Positions 44,270-55,449 are shown, counted from the stretch's first letter. The stretch: 64,000 bases of DNA from Janthinobacterium tructae (GCF_006517255.1 NZ_CP041185.1:2170001-2234000); one strand, 5' to 3'. Notes: generated by a model from the letters alone, not told the origin. Made by a program: numbers and translations.

Positions 44270-44941
44270 CTACTTTTCCGTATGACGGATCACCGATTCA
44301 AACCACTTCGGATGGTGCTTGCGCGCCCAGCCGTAGGTGACGGTGCCGCGCACCATGGCGCCGATCGAGCCCTTGACCCACAGCGCCGCATAGATATGCA
44401 CGATGATGGCGCAGATGATGGCAAAAGCGCAACCGGCATGCAGCAAGGCGGCAAAGCGCACCACGTCGATCGGGAAGTAGAACGCGAAATACGCGCGCCA
44501 GATCACGATGCCCGACAGCAGCAAGCCGATCATGCTGACCAGCAACACGAAGAACAGGATCTTCTGGCCGGCATTGTATTTGCCGATCTTCGGAAGCTTT
44601 TCCTCACGGTTGTTGAGCACGTCGTCCATTTGCTTGAGCCACTGCTTGTCGCCGTCCTCGAACTTGTTGTGGTGCCAGAAGCGCACCACCAGGATCGCGA
44701 ACGAGACAAACATCACCAGGCCGGCAAACGGATGCAAGATGCGCGTCCATTGACCGCCGCCGAACAGGTTCGCCAGCCACGCCATCGAGGGATGGAACAT
44801 GGCCAGGCCGGACAGGGCCAGCATGACGAAAGTGATCGCGGTGACCCAGTGATTCGTGCGCTCGTTCGAGTCGTAACGCTGGATCAACGGGTTGCCATCC
44901 TTGTCGCGCAGCTTGCCATCGTGATGTTCACTATGCTTCAT
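44270..44941 (-). CDS. fdoI: Formate dehydrogenase cytochrome b subunit FdoI/FdnI type
   Basis: This 223-residue membrane protein has four helices and heme-ligating histidines ([54 protein letters not shown]). It takes electrons from FdoH to quinone. It starts inside the fdoH gene (11-base overlap). This is the last structural gene of the formate dehydrogenase. Confidence 0.93.
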   Translation of the reverse strand: MKHSEHHDGKLRDKDGNPLIQRYDSNERTNHWVTAITFVMLALSGLAMFHPSMAWLANLFGGGQWTRILHPFAGLVMFVSFAILVVRFWHHNKFEDGDKQWLKQMDDVLNNREEKLPKIGKYNAGQKILFFVLLVSMIGLLLSGIVIWRAYFAFYFPIDVVRFAALLHAGCAFAIICAIIVHIYAALWVKGSIGAMVRGTVTYGWARKHHPKWFESVIRHTEK

Positions 44942-45851
44942 GCTGTTCCTCCCGGATGCGCTTGGCCTCTTCCAAGGCTTCGTGCTCTTCGTCCTTGCTC
45001 ACTTCGTTCGGACCGACACGCGTGTAATGGAAGAAGCCTGCCAGTGCCGTGGCAGCCATGCCGGCCACTGCCAGCGGCTTGGACCAGCCCTTCCAGAAGC
45101 CCACCATCGGGCTGATGCGCGGGCGTTCCGGCAAGTTCGAATACAGCTTCGGCTTGTCGGCATGGTGCAGCACGTACATCACGTGCGTGCCGCCCACGCC
45201 CAGCGGATCGTACAGGCCCGCGTTCTCGAAACCGCGCGACTTCAGGTCGACGATGCGCTCTTCCGCATGCACCTTCATGTCTTCCTTGGTGCCGAAGAGG
45301 ATGGCGCCCGTCGGGCAGGTTTTCACGCAGGCCGGTTCCTGGCCCACGGCCACGCGGTCCGAACAGAGCGTGCACTTGTAGGCGCGGTCGTCCTTTTTCG
45401 AAATGCGGGGCACGTCGAAAGGACAGCCGGCCACGCAGTAGCCGCAACCGATGCAGTTTTCCTGGTGGAAATCGACGATGCCGTTCGTGTATTGCACGAT
45501 GGCGCCCGGCGCCGGACAGGCTTTCAAACAGCCCGGATCCTCGCAGTGCATGCAGCCATCCTTGCGGATCAGCCACTCGAGGTTGCCGTCGTTGTCTTCG
45601 TGTTCGGCAAAACGCATCACCGTCCACGATTGCGGCGTCAGGTCCGTCGGATTGTCATAGGTGCCATGGTTTTCGCCGACTTCGTCGCGCAAGTCGTTCC
45701 ATTCCATGCACGCCGTCTGGCAAGCCTTGCAGCCGATGCATTTCGACACATCGATCAGCTTGGCCACGGTACCCGTCACCGGGCTGCGCGCTTGCGGCGG
45801 CGTCACCGTGGTAGCCGACAGGCGCCGGATATCTAAGGATTGCAGTGCCAT
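44931..45851 (-). CDS. fdoH: Formate dehydrogenase iron-sulfur subunit FdoH type
   Basis: This 306-residue protein has four ferredoxin-type Cys clusters: [42 protein letters not shown] and [11 protein letters not shown]...CVKTCP. A C-terminal membrane helix ([17 protein letters not shown]) anchors it. It passes electrons from FdoG to FdoI. GGAGCTC precedes its start. Confidence 0.94.
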   Translation of the reverse strand: MALQSLDIRRLSATTVTPPQARSPVTGTVAKLIDVSKCIGCKACQTACMEWNDLRDEVGENHGTYDNPTDLTPQSWTVMRFAEHEDNDGNLEWLIRKDGCMHCEDPGCLKACPAPGAIVQYTNGIVDFHQENCIGCGYCVAGCPFDVPRISKKDDRAYKCTLCSDRVAVGQEPACVKTCPTGAILFGTKEDMKVHAEERIVDLKSRGFENAGLYDPLGVGGTHVMYVLHHADKPKLYSNLPERPRISPMVGFWKGWSKPLAVAGMAATALAGFFHYTRVGPNEVSKDEEHEALEEAKRIREEQHEA

Positions 45852-45864
45852 TATTGAGCTCCCA

Positions 45865-48800
45865 TCATGCTTTTTCCACCTTCACGAGGAAGGACTTGAA
45901 TTCCGGCGTTTGCGAATTCGCATCCCCCACGCCCGGTGTCAGGGTATTGATCAGATACCCCGGCTTGGCCACGCCCGTAAAGCCCCAGTGCAGCGGCAGG
46001 CCGACGGTATGCACCTGCTTGCCCTCGATCATCAAAGCCTTGATGCGCTTGGTGACCACGGCCTTGGCGATGATGTGACCCCGCTTGGAACTGACGCGCA
46101 CTTCACCGCCGGCGACGACGCCGATGCTCTTGGCCAGCTCTTCGCCGATTTCAACGAATTGCTGCGGCTGGATGATGGCGTTCAGGCGCGCATGCTTGGT
46201 CCAGTAATGGAAATGCTCGGTCAGGCGGTAGCTGGTCGCCACATGCGGATACTCCTCGTGCGTGCCGAACATTTTCCGGTCATCGGCGAACACGCGCGCG
46301 GCCGGATTGCTGGTCGCTTGCGGGTTTTTCGGATGCATGGGGTTGTAGCCCAGCGGATTTTCGAACGGCTCGTAATGCTCGGGGAACGGCCCTTCGGCCA
46401 TGGCGCCACGCGCAAAGAAGCGCGCCACGCCTTCGCCCAGCATGATGAACGGACCCATGCCGTTTTCCGGCGGCTCGTCGACCTTGAAGTCGGGAATATC
46501 TGCCCCGCTCCAGTTCGTCCCATTCCACTCGATCAACTTGCGCGTCGGGTCGAAAGGCTTGCCCTTCAAGTCGCACGAAGCGCGGTTGTACAGCACGCGG
46601 CGGTTGGCCGGCCACGCCCAGGCCCAGCCCAGAGTCTGGCCGATGCCGGTCGGGTCGCTATTGTCGCGCCGTCCCATCTGGTTGCCCGCCTGCGTCCAGC
46701 TGCCGGCGAAGATCCAGCAACCGCTCGACGTCGTGCCGTCGTCGCGCAATTGCGCAAACGAGGCCAGCTGCTCACCCTTTTTCACCAGCAGCTTGGTCGG
46801 ATCCTTGAGATCGTACAAGTCGGCCAGCGCACGGCCGTTGAATTCGCGGGCGATTTCTTCCGGCTGCGGGTTATGCGGCTGCGCATAATTCCACGTCAGG
46901 TTGAGAATAGGATCGGGGAACTTGCCGCCCTCTTTCTGGTACATGCTACGCATGCGCAAGAACAGGCCCGACATGATCTCCAGGTCGCTGCGCGCCTGGC
47001 CCGGCGGTTCGGCCGCCTGCCAGTGCCACTGCAGCACGCGCGAGGAACTCACCAGCGAACCGCGCTCTTCGGCGAAGCAGCTGGTCGGCAAGCGGAACAC
47101 TTCGGTCATGATCTTGGTGGGATCGACTTCGTGGTATTGGCCATGCGGCTTCCAGAATTCGCCCGTTTCCACGGCCAGCGGGTCCATGATGACGAGGAAC
47201 TTCAGTTTCGACAACGCTTCCGTGACCTTCTGCTTGTTCGGCGCGGACGCCAGCACGTTGAAGCCCTGGCAGATATAGCCCGTCATCTTGCCTTGGTGCA
47301 TGTTCTCGATGGCTTGCATCAAGTCATACGGCTTGTCGAGTTTCGGCAGGTAGTCGAACGCGTAATTGTTCTCGGCCGTGGCGAAATCACCCCACCACGT
47401 CTTCATGAAGCTGACGTGGAACTTGCGGTAATTGCTCCAGTAGCTGAGCTGGTTCGGCCGCAGCGGCTTGGTGGCGCGCGCGCCGATATACGCATCGAAG
47501 TCCTGCTCGGCTTCATTCGGCAGGGTCATATAACCTGGCAACAGGTTCGACATCAGGCCCAGATCGGTCAAGCCCTGGATGTTCGAGTGGCCGCGCAAGG
47601 CGTTCATGCCGCCGCCCGCGATACCCATATTACCCAGCAACAGCTGCACCATGGCGCCCGTGCGGATGGTTTGCGCGCCCGTCGAGTGGTGCGTCCAGCC
47701 CAGTGCGTACAGGATGGTGCCGGCGCGTCCCGGCACGGCGGTCGAAGCCAGGGCTTCAGCCACCTTGTGGAACTTGTCGGGCGACACGCCGCACGTCCGT
47801 TCGACCATCTCGGTCGTGTAACGTGCGTAGTGCTTCTTCATCATCTGGTAGACGCAGCGCGGGTGTTCCAGGGTCGGGTCGACCTTGGCATAGCCGTCGT
47901 CGCCGATCTCGTAATCCCAGGTGGCCTTGTTGGTGTACTTGCCTTTTTCTTTGTCGTAACCCGAGAACAGGCCATCTTCGAACGCATAGTCTTCGCGCAC
48001 GATGAAAGGCATATCCGTGTAGTTGCGCACGTACTCATGCTGGATCTTGTCGTTCGTCAGCAGATAATTGATGATCGCGCCGAGGAAGACGATGTCCGTG
48101 CCGGTACGCGTGGCGCAGTAGTAATCTGCCACGGATGCGGTACGGGTAAAACGCGGATCGACAACGATCAGCTTGGCCTTGTTATGCGCCTTCGCTTCCG
48201 TAACCCATTTGAATCCGCAAGGATGTGCTTCTGCTGCATTGCCGCCCATGACCAAAATCACATCGGCATTCTTGATATCGACCCAATGATTCGTCATCGC
48301 GCCACGGCCAAACGTCGGGGCAAGACCTGCCACCGTCGGTCCGTGTCATACACGCGCCTGATTATCAAAGGTCAGCATCCCCATGCTGCGCACTGTCTTG
48401 TGGGTCAGGTAACCGACCTCGTTGCTGCCGGCGGACGCGGCCAGCATGCCGGTGGAGAGCCAGCGGTTGACGGTCTTGCCGTCGGCATTCTTCTCGATCA
48501 GGTTGGCATCGCGGTCGTCCTTCATCAGGCGCGCGATCTTGTCGAGCGCCACATCCCAGGAGATCGGTTGCCATTCCGTGCCGCCCGGTGCGCGGTATTC
48601 GGGCACTTTCAGGCGGTTCGGGCTGTGGATGAAGTCGACCAGACTGGCACCTTTCGGGCACAGGGTGCCGCGGTTCACCGGGTGATCGGCATCGCCTTCC
48701 ACGTGGATGATGCTGGAGACGGCATTTTTCGCGCCGTCGCCCAGACCATACAGCAGGACGCCACATCCTACCGAACAGTAAGGACAGGTATTGCGTGTCT

Positions 48801-48936
48801 CGGTGGTGCGAGACAGCTTGTATTGCCGCACTTCCGCCATCGCCTGGCCCGGTGCGAAACCGAGCAGGGCGAGGCTGGAACCAGCAATGGTCGCGCCAGT
48901 TACCCGAAGGAACTGGCGCCTGGACATCTGAACCAT
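45865..48936 (-). CDS. fdoG: Formate dehydrogenase large subunit with selenocysteine (FdoG/FdnG type)
   Basis: This is one 1023-residue selenoprotein; the UGA at 48346-48348 (codon about 197) is read as selenocysteine. The context is [23 protein letters not shown], the known active-site pattern. The N-terminus has a Tat signal ([23 protein letters not shown]) and a 4Fe-4S site [14 protein letters not shown]...CPKGASLVD. The rest is the molybdopterin domain. It oxidises formate in the periplasm. A conventional gene caller would split this gene at the UGA. ATG 48936 is preferred; the next Met is three residues later. Confidence 0.96.
48303..48348 (-). promoter_or_regulatory. Selenocysteine UGA and SECIS-type hairpin
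   Basis: Directly after the UGA the minus strand reads CACGGACCGACGGTGGCAGG and then TCTTGCCCCGACGTTTGGCC. The apex GGCAGGTCTTGCC has the GGUCU loop of bacterial SECIS elements, and CACGG can pair with CCGTG at the base. It recruits SelB. Confidence 0.9.
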
Positions 48937-49163
48937 ATTCAGGCCTCTATGATGTGAGTAAATAAAAAGTCATACAACGTCGTGGTGGTGTCATATCGCC
49001 AAGATATAAGCACCATGCCTGTGCCGTATGACAGTATTTTACGCCTCAAACCCCGTCAAGGCTCAGTCCGTCGGATAAAATTGCACATAGTCAACATTAT
49101 TTGACCGGTACCGAATAGTTCCTCTAAACAATGGCAGCCCGCCCGGCCCAGCTCCCCCATGAA

Positions 49164-49187
49164 AAAACCCGCTCGCGAGCGGGTTTT
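49164..49187. terminator. Terminator after siderophore receptor gene
   Basis: AAAACCCGCTCGCGAGCGGG then TTTT forms a perfect 24-base palindrome with A and T tracts, 15 bases beyond the receptor stop. It lies in the 266-base gap before fdoG, which otherwise holds the fdoG promoter region. Confidence 0.9.
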
Positions 49188-49202
49188 GAGGAAGCGACAA
49201 AA

Positions 49203-51353
49203 TTACAGGCTGTAACGCAAGGTCAGCGCCACGTTGCGCGGCGCGCCCGGCAAGCTCAGGTTCGGGCTGGAACCGTGGCCCGAGACGATGTAGCGCGTAT
49301 CGCCGATATTGTTGACGTTCAGCTGCACTTCATAGCGGCCCGTGCGGTATGCCGCCATGGCGTCGGCCGTCACATAGCCGGGCAAGACCACCGTGTTGCC
49401 GGCATTGGCAAAACGGCTGCCGACGGCATTCGCGCCGCCGCCCACCGTGAAGCCGTGGCCCAGCTCTTTCGTCAGCCACAGATTGGCCGTGTTGCGCGCA
49501 GTCAAAGTGGCGCGCTTGCCTTTGACAGGCACTTCTCTGGCGATGATGCCGCCCGGCACGTTGACGCTCTTGTCGACGGCGATGGAATCGGTGATCGTGG
49601 CGTCCAGCCAAGCATAGCCGGCCATCATTTTCCAGCCATCGTGCAAATCCGCGTTGAAGGTCAGTTCCAGGCCGTCCGTGCGCTGCGTGCCGACGGGCAC
49701 GATGCGGTTCGTGATCGGATCGCTGGTCTTGATATTGTCGCGTTCCAGGCGGAACAGCGACACAGTGGCATTCGCGCGGCCGCCCCACAGATCGTACTTG
49801 GCGCCCACTTCCGTGTTGCGCGTGGTTTCCGGCGCCAGGTCGGTATTGTTGGCGGCCAGGGCGAAGTTCTCGCCGCTGGGCTGGAAGGAACGGCTCCACG
49901 ACGCATAGTACGACTGCACGGCGCTCGGTTGCCAGACGAGGCCGGCGCGCGGGCTGAACGCCGCATCCGTGCGCGACAGGTCTGCCGTCGTCACGCCAAG
50001 CGCATTGGCCAGGCGCGACTGCTGCTTGTAGCGGTCATAGCGCAAGCCGGCCAGCGCCTTCCACTCGTCGCTGAAAGCAATGGCATCCTGCACGTAGGCG
50101 GCGGCCGTGTCGTAGGTACCGAAGGTATCGCTGCGCACACCCAGCTTGCTGCGGTTGACCTGCTGCAGGACAGGATTGAAGATCGACACGTTCGGCGCCA
50201 CCAAGATGGCGGCCCAGCTGTTGGCATCCTTGTTTTGCTTGCCGAACTCGGCGCCGTACAGCACTTCGTGGCGCAGGCTGCCGGTGACCAGTTTTTGCGT
50301 CAGTTCCGTCTGGTTGAACCAGCCGCTCTCGTCGCGGTTCAGCTTGGCGTGCGCCAAGTTCATCGTGCCTTTGACTTCGTTGACGTTGCCGGAAATATTC
50401 GTGTTGTTGCGGTCCAGGTGGTAATCGTAATAGCGGAAGGCATTGCGCAGCGACAAGCTATCGCTGAACTTGTGCGTCAGGGTGGCGGCCGTGGAGACCA
50501 CGCGCGACTGGCTGAAATCGGCATCGCGGGCATTGGCAGCGCCGTAGTAAGTACTCGCATCGACAGCCACAGCGCGGCCATGCCAGGACGGGATGCCGAA
50601 GTCCGTCAGACGGCGGTCTTCCAGGTAATCGCCCTGCAGCAGCAGCTTGGTCGCGCCAGAGAGGCGGATGGCCACCGATGGCGCCAGCGCCGTACGGTTG
50701 ATGAATTGCTGCGCGCGGTAGCTGTCGGACACTTCGCGCGCGCCCGTGACGCGCCAGTCCACCGTCTCGCCCACGCGGCCCACGTCGACTTCACCGCGAC
50801 GCCCTTTTGTATTCGTCAGGCTCAAGGCCACGTCCGTGATATCGATACCCGGTTTTTTGGTGATGCGGTTGACCAGGCCGCCCGAGGAACCGCGACCGTA
50901 CAGCACGGCGGCCGGTCCCTTGATCACTTCCAGCCGCTCCACATTCGACAGGTCGCGGAAATACAGCGCGTCATCGCGGAAGCCGTCGACGAACTGGTCG
51001 CCGATGGCCGTGAAGCCGCGAATGAACACCTGGTCGCGCTGGCCGTCGCCCGTGGACAAGCCCACACCGGGGATATTCTTCATGATGTCCTGGATCGACA
51101 TGGCGTTCTGGTCGCGGATGACGGCGGCCGGCACCACATTGATCGTCTGCGGCACGTCGCGCAGGGCCATTTCCGTCTTGGTACCGCTGGCGGACGTCCC
51201 GGCGACATAGCCGTCCTTGTCCTTCGATGCCGTCACGGTGACGGCGGGCAAGCTTTCCTGCGCCCACGCCGCCAATGGCGTGGCGCCGAAGCTCAAGGCG
51301 CCCAGTACGGCGAGCGTGATCGGTTTACATCCTGGCTTGCGCTGTTGCTGCAT
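49203..51353 (-). CDS. TonB-dependent siderophore receptor
   Basis: This 716-residue outer-membrane protein has a signal peptide ending near AAWAQE and a plug domain (DVPQTINVVPAAVIRDQNAM, GVGLSTGDGQRDQVFIRGF, VERLEVIKGPAAVLYGRGSS). A long barrel with a C-terminal Leu-Arg-Tyr-Ser-Leu follows; the terminal Leu is less common than Phe. The pattern is of hydroxamate/catecholate siderophore receptors (FhuA/FhuE type). A Fur box lies upstream. The ligand is unknown. Confidence 0.92.
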   Translation of the reverse strand: MQQQRKPGCKPITLAVLGALSFGATPLAAWAQESLPAVTVTASKDKDGYVAGTSASGTKTEMALRDVPQTINVVPAAVIRDQNAMSIQDIMKNIPGVGLSTGDGQRDQVFIRGFTAIGDQFVDGFRDDALYFRDLSNVERLEVIKGPAAVLYGRGSSGGLVNRITKKPGIDITDVALSLTNTKGRRGEVDVGRVGETVDWRVTGAREVSDSYRAQQFINRTALAPSVAIRLSGATKLLLQGDYLEDRRLTDFGIPSWHGRAVAVDASTYYGAANARDADFSQSRVVSTAATLTHKFSDSLSLRNAFRYYDYHLDRNNTNISGNVNEVKGTMNLAHAKLNRDESGWFNQTELTQKLVTGSLRHEVLYGAEFGKQNKDANSWAAILVAPNVSIFNPVLQQVNRSKLGVRSDTFGTYDTAAAYVQDAIAFSDEWKALAGLRYDRYKQQSRLANALGVTTADLSRTDAAFSPRAGLVWQPSAVQSYYASWSRSFQPSGENFALAANNTDLAPETTRNTEVGAKYDLWGGRANATVSLFRLERDNIKTSDPITNRIVPVGTQRTDGLELTFNADLHDGWKMMAGYAWLDATITDSIAVDKSVNVPGGIIAREVPVKGKRATLTARNTANLWLTKELGHGFTVGGGANAVGSRFANAGNTVVLPGYVTADAMAAYRTGRYEVQLNVNNIGDTRYIVSGHGSSPNLSLPGAPRNVALTLRYSL

Positions 51354-51734
51354 ACAATTCCCTGGTCGATTATTTAATACGAATGATTATCATTAGTATT
51401 TTATCAGCCGGCACGGCAAAAAGTAAGGTGAAATGTAAGTGATAGTACTTATGAACCAGGTACTTGATGTAAAAAAGCAACAATGATTTAATGTCAATAA
51501 GTAATTAAAATTGCTTTGAAAAACTATTTCCGTGCGTCAATGCTATACTTGCGCCTGCTGGTCAGCGGCTCCCCACGCCGCCACACCCCTTGCTTTACCT
51601 CCAACGCCGTGCACAGCGCGGCGCGCCGCAATGCAATCAAGCGGCACCCGAAGACCCCGATCCCCTGCGCCTTGCGGCGCCTGTCCGCCCCTGCTGGCGG
51701 CGGCGATCATGACTATTACATTGTTAGGACTTAC
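51354..51734. other. Intergenic region siderophore receptor / chemoreceptor
   Basis: This is a 381-base divergent control region. The Fur box is at 51378-51402. An AT-rich section from about 51420 to 51535 probably holds the chemoreceptor promoter; I do not see a confident flagellar sigma-28 site. No other gene is evident. Confidence 0.5.
51378..51402. promoter_or_regulatory. Fur box of siderophore receptor
   Basis: AATACGAATGATTATCATTA is followed by GTATT. It is a near-perfect palindrome centred on GATTATC and overlaps the expected promoter of the receptor gene. Confidence 0.85.
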
Positions 51735-53450
51735 ATGAAAAACCTGAACATCGGCAGCCGCCTTGGCGTCGGCTTTGCTGTCGTATTGCTGTTGCTTGCC
51801 GCCTTGACCATCACCGCCCTGGTGCGCATGCAAACGGCCAGCGACCTGACCTACCGCCTCATCAATACCAGCATCAAGAACCAGCGCATGGTGGCCGAAT
51901 GGTCGAAGATCATTGAATTGAACAGCGTGCGCGGCGTGGCCTCGTTTGAAATCCCCGATCCCGTCGTGCGCGCCAAGATCGAGGAAGACTTGAAAGTCGA
52001 TGCCGAGCGTTCCAGCAAACTGCAGGACGACATCGTCGCCTCGCTGCGCAACCCGGGCGTGATCGAGCAGTTCAAGGTCGTGCGCAAGGTGCGCACCGAC
52101 TATGTGACGACGCGCGCACGCGCCTTCAAGATGAAGGCCGACGGCGACGTGGCGGGCGCCAAGGAAGTGTTCGACAAGGAAGTCGCGCCGATCACCGTGG
52201 CTTACCTGGCCGAAGTGAAACGTTTTGCCGGCATGCAGATCAAGGCCGCCGACGGCGTCGGCGCCAGCATCATCGAAGCCTACAGCAGCACCCGCATCTT
52301 CCTCATCACCATGGGCGTGCTGGCCGTGCTGATGGGCATCGGCTTCGCCTGGTGGATCACGCGTTCGATCACCGGCCCCATCCGCGATGCCGTGAAAGTG
52401 GCGGAAACCGTGGCAGCAGGCGACCTGAGCAGTATCATCACGGTGCAAGGCCGCGATGAAACGGGCCAGCTGATGCATGCACTGAAAACCATGAACGACA
52501 GCCTGGTCGGCATCGTCGGCCAGGTGCGCAGCGGCACCGACACCATCGCCACGGCGTCCGCAGAAATTGCCGCCGGCAACCAGGACCTGTCGTCGCGCAC
52601 GGAACAGCAAGCCAGCTCGCTGGAAGAAACCGCGTCGTCGATGGAAGAATTGACCAGTACCGTGAAGCAGAATGCGGACAATGCGCGCCAGGCCAATAAA
52701 CTGGCCGGCGACGCCGCCGGCATCGCCAGCCGCGGCGGCGCCGTGGTGGCCGAAGTGGTGGCCACCATGGGCGAGATCAATACCTCGTCGAAGAAAATCG
52801 TCGATATCATTTCCGTCATCGACGGCATCGCCTTCCAGACCAACATCCTGGCCCTGAACGCGGCCGTGGAAGCGGCACGCGCCGGCGAACAGGGTCGCGG
52901 CTTCGCCGTGGTGGCCACGGAAGTGCGCAACCTGGCGCAGCGCTCGGCAGCGGCGGCAAAAGAGATCAAGGGCTTGATCGACGACTCCGTGCAAAAGGTC
53001 GACGTGGGCACGGATCTGGTCGACAAGGCCGGCAAGACGATGGAAGAAATCGTGCAAAGCATAGGCTTCGTCACGTCCATCATGAGCGAGATCAGCAACG
53101 CCAGCGAAGAGCAGAGTGCCGGCATCGAGCAAGTCAACCAGGCCATTTCCGAAATGGACCAGGTGACGCAGCAAAATGCAGCCCTGGTGGAAGAAGCCTC
53201 GGCCGCAGCCGAAGCGATGCAGGAGCAGGCGAGCGAACTGGCGCAAGTGGTCAGCGTGTTCCGCCTGGACGCGAATGCGGCGGCGACCGACCGTTTCAGC
53301 ATGAAAGCGGCACAGCGCAGCGCGCCGGCAGCTCCGGCAACCCCGGCCGCGCCTGCCCGCAAGGCCTCGCCCCCTGCCCTGCGCCTGCCCGTGACGCGCA
53401 AGAGCGGCAAGGCTGCGGCGCCGGCCGAAGGCGAGTGGGAAGAGTTTTAA
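51735..53450 (+). CDS. Methyl-accepting chemotaxis protein
   Basis: This 571-residue receptor has a membrane helix ([19 protein letters not shown]) near residues 12-30, a four-helix-bundle ligand domain at about 40-185 and a second helix ([20 protein letters not shown]) near 195. HAMP follows, then a long methylation/signalling region with the tip [20 protein letters not shown]. The C-terminus ends EWEEF after a Pro/Ala-rich linker, matching the xWxxF tether for CheR/CheB. ATG 51735 begins the first helix; longer starts are not supported. Confidence 0.93.
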   Translation: MKNLNIGSRLGVGFAVVLLLLAALTITALVRMQTASDLTYRLINTSIKNQRMVAEWSKIIELNSVRGVASFEIPDPVVRAKIEEDLKVDAERSSKLQDDIVASLRNPGVIEQFKVVRKVRTDYVTTRARAFKMKADGDVAGAKEVFDKEVAPITVAYLAEVKRFAGMQIKAADGVGASIIEAYSSTRIFLITMGVLAVLMGIGFAWWITRSITGPIRDAVKVAETVAAGDLSSIITVQGRDETGQLMHALKTMNDSLVGIVGQVRSGTDTIATASAEIAAGNQDLSSRTEQQASSLEETASSMEELTSTVKQNADNARQANKLAGDAAGIASRGGAVVAEVVATMGEINTSSKKIVDIISVIDGIAFQTNILALNAAVEAARAGEQGRGFAVVATEVRNLAQRSAAAAKEIKGLIDDSVQKVDVGTDLVDKAGKTMEEIVQSIGFVTSIMSEISNASEEQSAGIEQVNQAISEMDQVTQQNAALVEEASAAAEAMQEQASELAQVVSVFRLDANAAATDRFSMKAAQRSAPAAPATPAAPARKASPPALRLPVTRKSGKAAAPAEGEWEEF

Positions 53451-53475
53451 ATCTGCTTAAGCAAGCCGTGCGGCA

Positions 53476-53928
53476 TCACGCCGCGCGGGCTTGCGCCTGG
53501 GTGATCAGTGCCGCCAGCTCGCGCGGCACGGATTGCCCCAGAAATTCCAGCGCCAGTTGTTCCGGATCGATGGCTGCATCCGGCGGCAAGCCAAGCTCAA
53601 AGCCCCCCACCATGATGCGGCAGAAATGCGGCGATTCGGGCCGCGTTTCCACATACCAGCAACCAGCATGGCCCTGCACGAAGTATTCGCCGATAAAGTA
53701 GCCGAGCATGGTTTTCACCCACTGCCAGCTCTCGTCGCGGATGACGATGGTGCGCATGGCCGCATCGATGTACGGCAGGTATTCGGCCGCGTTCGTCAAC
53801 ACTTCGTGCGCCGGCTGGATGCCCAGGCGCTCGACGAAGTTCACCAGCGAGGCGCCCAGCGCGTCATAGTAGGCGTCAAAAGCCGTTTGGCTTTGTTGCA
53901 ATAATTGTTCTTGTTCGTTCGACAGCAT
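53476..53928 (-). CDS. Hypothetical protein (150 aa)
   Basis: This 150-residue soluble protein has no signal peptide. It contains helical N-terminal LSNEQEQLLQQSQTAFDAYY and a central region with IVIRDESWQWVKTMLGYFIG, EYFVQGHAGCWYV and GGFELGLPPDAAIDPEQLA. I do not recognise the family. TGGAGT lies before the start. The stop overlaps a hairpin (GCAAGCC...GGCTTGC) at 53461-53494 that may end the chemoreceptor gene. Confidence 0.7.
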   Translation of the reverse strand: MLSNEQEQLLQQSQTAFDAYYDALGASLVNFVERLGIQPAHEVLTNAAEYLPYIDAAMRTIVIRDESWQWVKTMLGYFIGEYFVQGHAGCWYVETRPESPHFCRIMVGGFELGLPPDAAIDPEQLALEFLGQSVPRELAALITQAQARAA

Positions 53929-53961
53929 TCACACTCCACAGGCATTCAACAATCCCCTATT

Positions 53962-55449
53962 TTACGCCACGCTCACATCCACCCCGGCCCGCTGCAGCAA
54001 GGCCTCATTGCGAGCGGACAACTGCGTCACCTGAAGGTGCTTGCCCGCCTTCTCATAGCGTTCATACAGGGCTTCGATGGCGGCGATGGCCGAGTGATCG
54101 GCCATGTGCAGGTGCCGGCAATCGAGCGTCACGCGCGCCGGATCGGCCGCGGGCTGGAACAGCTCCTGGAAGTGCGTGGCCGAGGCGAAAAACAGGGTGC
54201 CGTGCGGCAGGTACACGCGCATGCCAGGGCAGCTGTCATCGATGTCGGCGCGCATGTCGCGTGCATGTTGCCAGGAAAAATTCAAGGCGGCGATGACGAT
54301 GCCGCACAGCACCGCCGTCGCCAGATCCGTGAACACCGTGATGACCGTCACGGCGACGATCACCAGCGCATCCTGCAGCGGCACCTTGCCCAGCACGCGC
54401 AAGGAACCCCAGGCAAATGTCTGCTGTGCCACGACGAACATCACGCCGACCAGGGCGGCCAGCGGGATGCGCTCGATCAGCGGCGAGAGGAACAGGATGA
54501 ACAATAAAATCATCACGCCAGCCGTCACGCCCGACAGGCGCGAGCGCCCGCCCGAACTCAGGTTGATCATGGTCTGTCCGATCATGGCGCAGCCGCCCAT
54601 GCCGCCAAACAGGCCCGACACGACATTCGAGGCACCGAGGGCGATGCATTCGCGGTTGGGCTGGCCCCGCGTTTCAGTCATCTCATCGGTGAGATTGAAA
54701 GTGAGCAAGGTTTCCAGCAAGCCCACCATGGCCATCAGCGCCGCATACGGAAAAATGATGTGCAAGGTCGCCATATCCAGCGGCACGGCGGGCCAATGCA
54801 GGGCCGGCAAGCCGCCGGCGATATGCGCGAGGTCGCCCAGGGTGCGCGTGGGCAAGTGCAAGACATGGCTGAGCACGCCCACTCCCAGGATGGCCACCAG
54901 CGCGGGCGGCACAGCCTTCGTGACGCGCGGCAGCACGTAGACGATGGCCATGGTCAGCGCCACCAGCGCGCCCATCACAAGCAAAGGCGTGCCTTGCAGC
55001 CAGGTTTCGCCGTGCGGCGTGGCCTGGCGAAAGTGTTCCAGCTGCGCCATGGCGATGACGATGGCCAGGCCATTCACAAAGCCCAGCATCACCGGGTAGG
55101 GCACCATGCGGATCAGTTTACCGAGACGCAAGATGCCAAACAGCGCCATCAGGATGCCGCTGAGCACCACGGTGGCCAGCAGATATTGCACGCCATGCTG
55201 GGCCACCAGCGCCACGATGACGACGGCCATGGACCCGGCCGCGCCCGAAATCATGCCGGGGCGCCCGCCAAAGATTGCCGTCAATGCGCAAATGATGAAG
55301 GCGCCATACAGGCCCATCAGGGGATTGAGTTGCGCCACCAGAGCGAAAGCGATGCATTCGGGCACCAGGGCAAACGAGGTGGTCAGGCCCGCCAGGACAT
55401 TTTTTTGTACATTCGGGAACCACTCATCCCGAAAAGTCGTGTTGATCAT
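53962..55449 (-). CDS. SulP-family anion transporter with STAS domain
   Basis: This 495-residue protein has 10-12 hydrophobic segments with SulP motifs (VLAGLTTSFALVPECIAFAL, FIICALTAIFGGRPGMISGAAG, FGGMGGCAMIGQTMINLSSG). A C-terminal STAS domain (DPARVTLDCRHLHMADHSAI) follows. The family moves sulfate, bicarbonate or related anions; the substrate is not deducible. Confidence 0.92.
   Translation of the reverse strand: MINTTFRDEWFPNVQKNVLAGLTTSFALVPECIAFALVAQLNPLMGLYGAFIICALTAIFGGRPGMISGAAGSMAVVIVALVAQHGVQYLLATVVLSGILMALFGILRLGKLIRMVPYPVMLGFVNGLAIVIAMAQLEHFRQATPHGETWLQGTPLLVMGALVALTMAIVYVLPRVTKAVPPALVAILGVGVLSHVLHLPTRTLGDLAHIAGGLPALHWPAVPLDMATLHIIFPYAALMAMVGLLETLLTFNLTDEMTETRGQPNRECIALGASNVVSGLFGGMGGCAMIGQTMINLSSGGRSRLSGVTAGVMILLFILFLSPLIERIPLAALVGVMFVVAQQTFAWGSLRVLGKVPLQDALVIVAVTVITVFTDLATAVLCGIVIAALNFSWQHARDMRADIDDSCPGMRVYLPHGTLFFASATHFQELFQPAADPARVTLDCRHLHMADHSAIAAIEALYERYEKAGKHLQVTQLSARNEALLQRAGVDVSVA

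Noticed and set aside
48346..48936. fdoG seen as two broken pieces (pseudogene)
   Set aside because: The UGA lies in the canonical selenocysteine context with a SECIS-like hairpin, and selA, selB and selC are nearby.
45661..48957. 1098-codon plus-strand open frame
   Set aside because: It is a shadow of fdoG and fdoH, which have clear catalytic motifs on the minus strand.
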